A stretch of 61,640 nucleotides of DNA from Flavipsychrobacter sp. (GTDB lineage Bacteria; Bacteroidota; Bacteroidia; Chitinophagales; Chitinophagaceae), in the NCBI GenBank assembly GCA_025963465.1, contig JAOQAP010000211.1, positions 1 to 61,640 of the forward strand, read 5' to 3'. Of the stretch, positions 59,584 through 61,640 are shown in pieces (position 1 is the stretch's first letter; each line of letters starts with the position of its first letter). The notes under the pieces are model-generated. The model had not been told where the DNA came from. It was given only the letters and a program-made list of their open reading frames with translations, and did not search any database. Both the position numbers and the translations under genes were made by a program.

Positions 59584-60060
59584 TCAGCTGATATCATTTA
59601 CAGGCATCCCTAATTTCCCTTCCAGGTATTTCGCACCTTTTTTCATCACCATCCTGTGATTATATTCAAATGCTGGTCTCAGGATAAACGCCAGCATATT
59701 CATCCATGCTTTTGTTGTGGCTACGTTCCATTTGCATTCTATATAGGTCTTGTTGTCCCGTACATTAAAATGCCAGGTGCCTGTTCCTGCCAGCTCGCCG
59801 GTAGCCTTACCTGAGAGTAGCTTATGATCTACCCGGTCGGTGAGCAGCATATCGAATGATAGCTTATAACCTGTCGGGCTTTTTAAGGTGTAGGTACGTA
59901 TGCTGCCTATGCCACGATCGTCACCCCCTTTTGTTTCGGTTACAGAGACAAAGCTCTTCCACCATAAAGGCCAGTCCAGTGAATTGCGTATTGCTTCCCA
60001 TGCGTCGGCTACCGGTGCTGTGGTTTCCCATTTTGTAGTAAATGAATATTCGATTGCCAT
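59584..60060 (-). CDS. SRPBCC-family protein
   Basis: 158 residues with the START/Bet v1-type order of a polyketide-cyclase or lipid-binding protein: N-terminal strand EYSFTTKWETTAPVADAWEAI, repeated strands (IRTYTLKSP, HKLLSGKATGELAGTGTWHFN), and a long C-terminal helix (AWMNMLAFILRPAFEYNHRMVMKKG). The ligand cannot be read from sequence. Confidence 0.78.
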   Translation of the reverse strand: MAIEYSFTTKWETTAPVADAWEAIRNSLDWPLWWKSFVSVTETKGGDDRGIGSIRTYTLKSPTGYKLSFDMLLTDRVDHKLLSGKATGELAGTGTWHFNVRDNKTYIECKWNVATTKAWMNMLAFILRPAFEYNHRMVMKKGAKYLEGKLGMPVNDIS

Positions 60061-60096
60061 GCGAAAATATACGTATGAAAAAGAGATCGTGATCTT

Positions 60097-61640
60097 CTAA
60101 GATAAATATTTCCCTACAATCGGTACCCTTCTACCCACCCCGAATGCTTTTGGCGATACACGTATGATAGGGCAGAACTGGTTGCGTTTGTATTCATTGC
60201 TATTCACCAGTTTCAGTATGCGTGCTACCAGCGGTGCATCATTACCCATATCCACTATGTCTTTCGGCCCTTGTCTTCTTTCTATATATTGGTAGAGTAT
60301 GGGGTCAAGTACATCATATTCAGGAAGACTGTCGCTGTCTTTCTGGTCGTGGCGTAGCTCTGCGCTTGGTGCCTTTTCTATGATGTTTACCGGTATTATT
60401 TCTCTGTTCCTGTTTATGTACCTCGCAAGGGCATACACCTGCATTTTATACAGGTCGCCCAGCACACCAAGGCCTCCGGCCATATCTCCATATAGGGTAC
60501 CATAGCCGGTAGCCAGTTCGCTTTTGTTAGAAGTATTCAGTAATATAGAACCAAACTTATTGGAAACCGCCATCACCAACGCTCCACGTATGCGCGATTG
60601 CAGGTTCTCTTCCGCCACATTGAATGGTAATCCGTTGAATATAGGTGCCAGTGAGCGTTCAAATTGTTGAAATATACTTTCTATGGGTATAGTGTTATAA
60701 GGATTGCCCATGTTCTTCGATAGCTGTTCTGCATCGCTTACCGAATGACCGGTAGAGAACTGTGATGGCAGCAACAATGCACTTACATTTTCTGCCCCCA
60801 AAGCCTCACATGCCATGGCCAGCACCACGGCACTGTCTATGCCACCAGACGAGGCTACAATAGCCTTCTTAAAGCCCATTTTGTTGAAGTAATCTCTTAT
60901 GCCCAGCAGTATAGCCTCGTATATTTTGTCGGTACTCTTATTTGGCTCAAATTTTTCTGGAGTAAGTGCTACTACCTGCACTGTATCTGCCGCACGAACC
61001 ACATCTGCCGCAAAGGATCCGTCCTCATTCCATATTATAGAATGCATGGCTTCTGCAAAATAGGGTAGCTCAGCTACAATGTCGCCATTGGTATTCATCA
61101 CCAGCGATCCTCCATCAAATACGATCTCCGTTTGAGAGCCTATCGTATTGCAATACACCATCGGCAGGTTATACTTCAATACATTTTGTTTCACTATTCC
61201 TTTACGTCCGTCTGCATGCACATAGTCAAACGGTGATGCGCTCAGGTTGATCATAATATCCGGCTGTTGCTTTGCCAGTTCGTCCATAGGGCGCATTCTG
61301 TACAGCGGGTCATCTACCAGGTCCCATATATCTTCACATATGGTTACTGCAAGTTTTTTACCTTTGAAGTTCAGTACGTTCCATTCAAATGCCGGCTCAA
61401 AATAGCGGTACTCATCAAATATGTCGTAGTTCGGTAGCAGACTTTTGTGCACTATGCCTTTAATCTCTTTTTCATAGAGCAGGTAAGCGCTGTTGAACAA
61501 TTCTTTACCTTTCACCTGGTTATTCCTCGATGGGCAGCCTACAAGTACGCCAATAGTATCTGCAGCTTCCTTAATATTATCTATAAATGCCCGGCACTGC
61601 TCAATAAAATCATTGAAATCCAGAAAATCCATCGGCTGGA
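60097..61640 (-). CDS. nadE: Glutamine-dependent NAD+ synthetase (partial, 5' end beyond window)
   Basis: The frame stays open to the right edge; the residues before the ATG at 61632 read QP, matching the GYxPxDFLxFxDF motif, so the N-terminus is outside. The N-terminal nitrilase-type glutaminase carries the catalytic Cys in VTICEDIWD. The C-terminal synthetase has the P-loop SSGGIDSAVVLAM and SNKSELATGYGTLYGDMAGG. About 514 residues are visible. It makes NAD+ from deamido-NAD+, ATP and glutamine. Confidence 0.95.
   Translation of the reverse strand, partial: QPMDFLDFNDFIEQCRAFIDNIKEAADTIGVLVGCPSRNNQVKGKELFNSAYLLYEKEIKGIVHKSLLPNYDIFDEYRYFEPAFEWNVLNFKGKKLAVTICEDIWDLVDDPLYRMRPMDELAKQQPDIMINLSASPFDYVHADGRKGIVKQNVLKYNLPMVYCNTIGSQTEIVFDGGSLVMNTNGDIVAELPYFAEAMHSIIWNEDGSFAADVVRAADTVQVVALTPEKFEPNKSTDKIYEAILLGIRDYFNKMGFKKAIVASSGGIDSAVVLAMACEALGAENVSALLLPSQFSTGHSVSDAEQLSKNMGNPYNTIPIESIFQQFERSLAPIFNGLPFNVAEENLQSRIRGALVMAVSNKFGSILLNTSNKSELATGYGTLYGDMAGGLGVLGDLYKMQVYALARYINRNREIIPVNIIEKAPSAELRHDQKDSDSLPEYDVLDPILYQYIERRQGPKDIVDMGNDAPLVARILKLVNSNEYKRNQFCPIIRVSPKAFGVGRRVPIVGKYLS

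Overview
The window looks like a chromosomal segment of a Bacteroidota bacterium, probably Chitinophagaceae or a close Sphingobacteriales-type relative. Supporting signs are a secreted NHL-repeat protein with a type IX secretion (Por) tail, DUF4402 and DUF1835 families, almost no Shine-Dalgarno sites, and recurrent TAnnTTTG (-7 type) promoter boxes just upstream of starts. No rRNA, tRNA, CRISPR array, IS transposase or prophage gene was recognised. The right edge cuts NAD+ synthetase; the left edge lies just beyond the stop codon of the NHL protein.

Layout. 1-4.3 kb: secreted NHL/T9SS protein, parA-parB, and a YkgJ-type cysteine-cluster protein. 4.4-7.7 kb: a three-gene surface-polysaccharide operon (Gfo/Idh/MocA oxidoreductase, lipoprotein, undecaprenyl-phosphate sugar transferase). 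7.8-13.8 kb: an island of other genes (folC, TonB, a GIY-YIG nuclease bracketed by palindromic repeats, a radical SAM protein, small membrane proteins, DUF1835). 14.0-26.6 kb: the main exopolysaccharide block on the plus strand (half-size TolC-like protein, Wzc-like co-polymerase with a degenerate kinase domain, processive GT2 synthase, a 48-aa membrane ORF, Wzy/O-antigen-ligase-like protein, GT4, polysaccharide deacetylase, two more GT2), interrupted by three tandem paralogous GT2 genes on the minus strand. 26.6-35.1 kb: a minus-strand block that couples signalling to polysaccharide synthesis: an HNOBA-PAS hybrid histidine kinase, a hexapeptide acyltransferase, a single-domain response regulator, a second sugar transferase carrying a pseudo-receiver domain, a Wzx flippase and another GT2.

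35.3-45 kb: a PolX/PHP protein whose polymerase active site is lost, a tandem pair of small membrane proteins, an RmlD-like reductase, an alpha-oxoamine synthase (sphingolipid or sulfonolipid entry enzyme, or Kbl-like), a PafA-like phosphatase, a DUF4402 protein with an A/C-rich leader, a soluble histidine kinase, and two small winged-helix-like proteins. 45-53 kb: porin-Amt ammonium module, a two-gene module (118-aa protein plus TPR protein) sharing a 17-residue motif, phosphoesterase, DoxX-like membrane protein, AraC regulator, dusB. 53-61.6 kb: kup potassium transporter with a clear promoter, NOL1/NOP2/Sun-type RNA methyltransferase, LysM/DPBB protein, GT9 heptosyltransferase-like protein, small membrane protein, SRPBCC protein and nadE (partial).

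The strongest leads for something undescribed are (1) the GIY-YIG gene flanked by palindromes that show a compensatory base change, (2) the 118-aa/TPR pair with a shared G-N-Q-TINI motif, and (3) the signalling-to-EPS operon with a receiver-like domain (Glu at the phospho-Asp position) fused to a sugar transferase beside an HNOBA sensor kinase. All function calls come from reading the translated sequence by eye; no database search was run.
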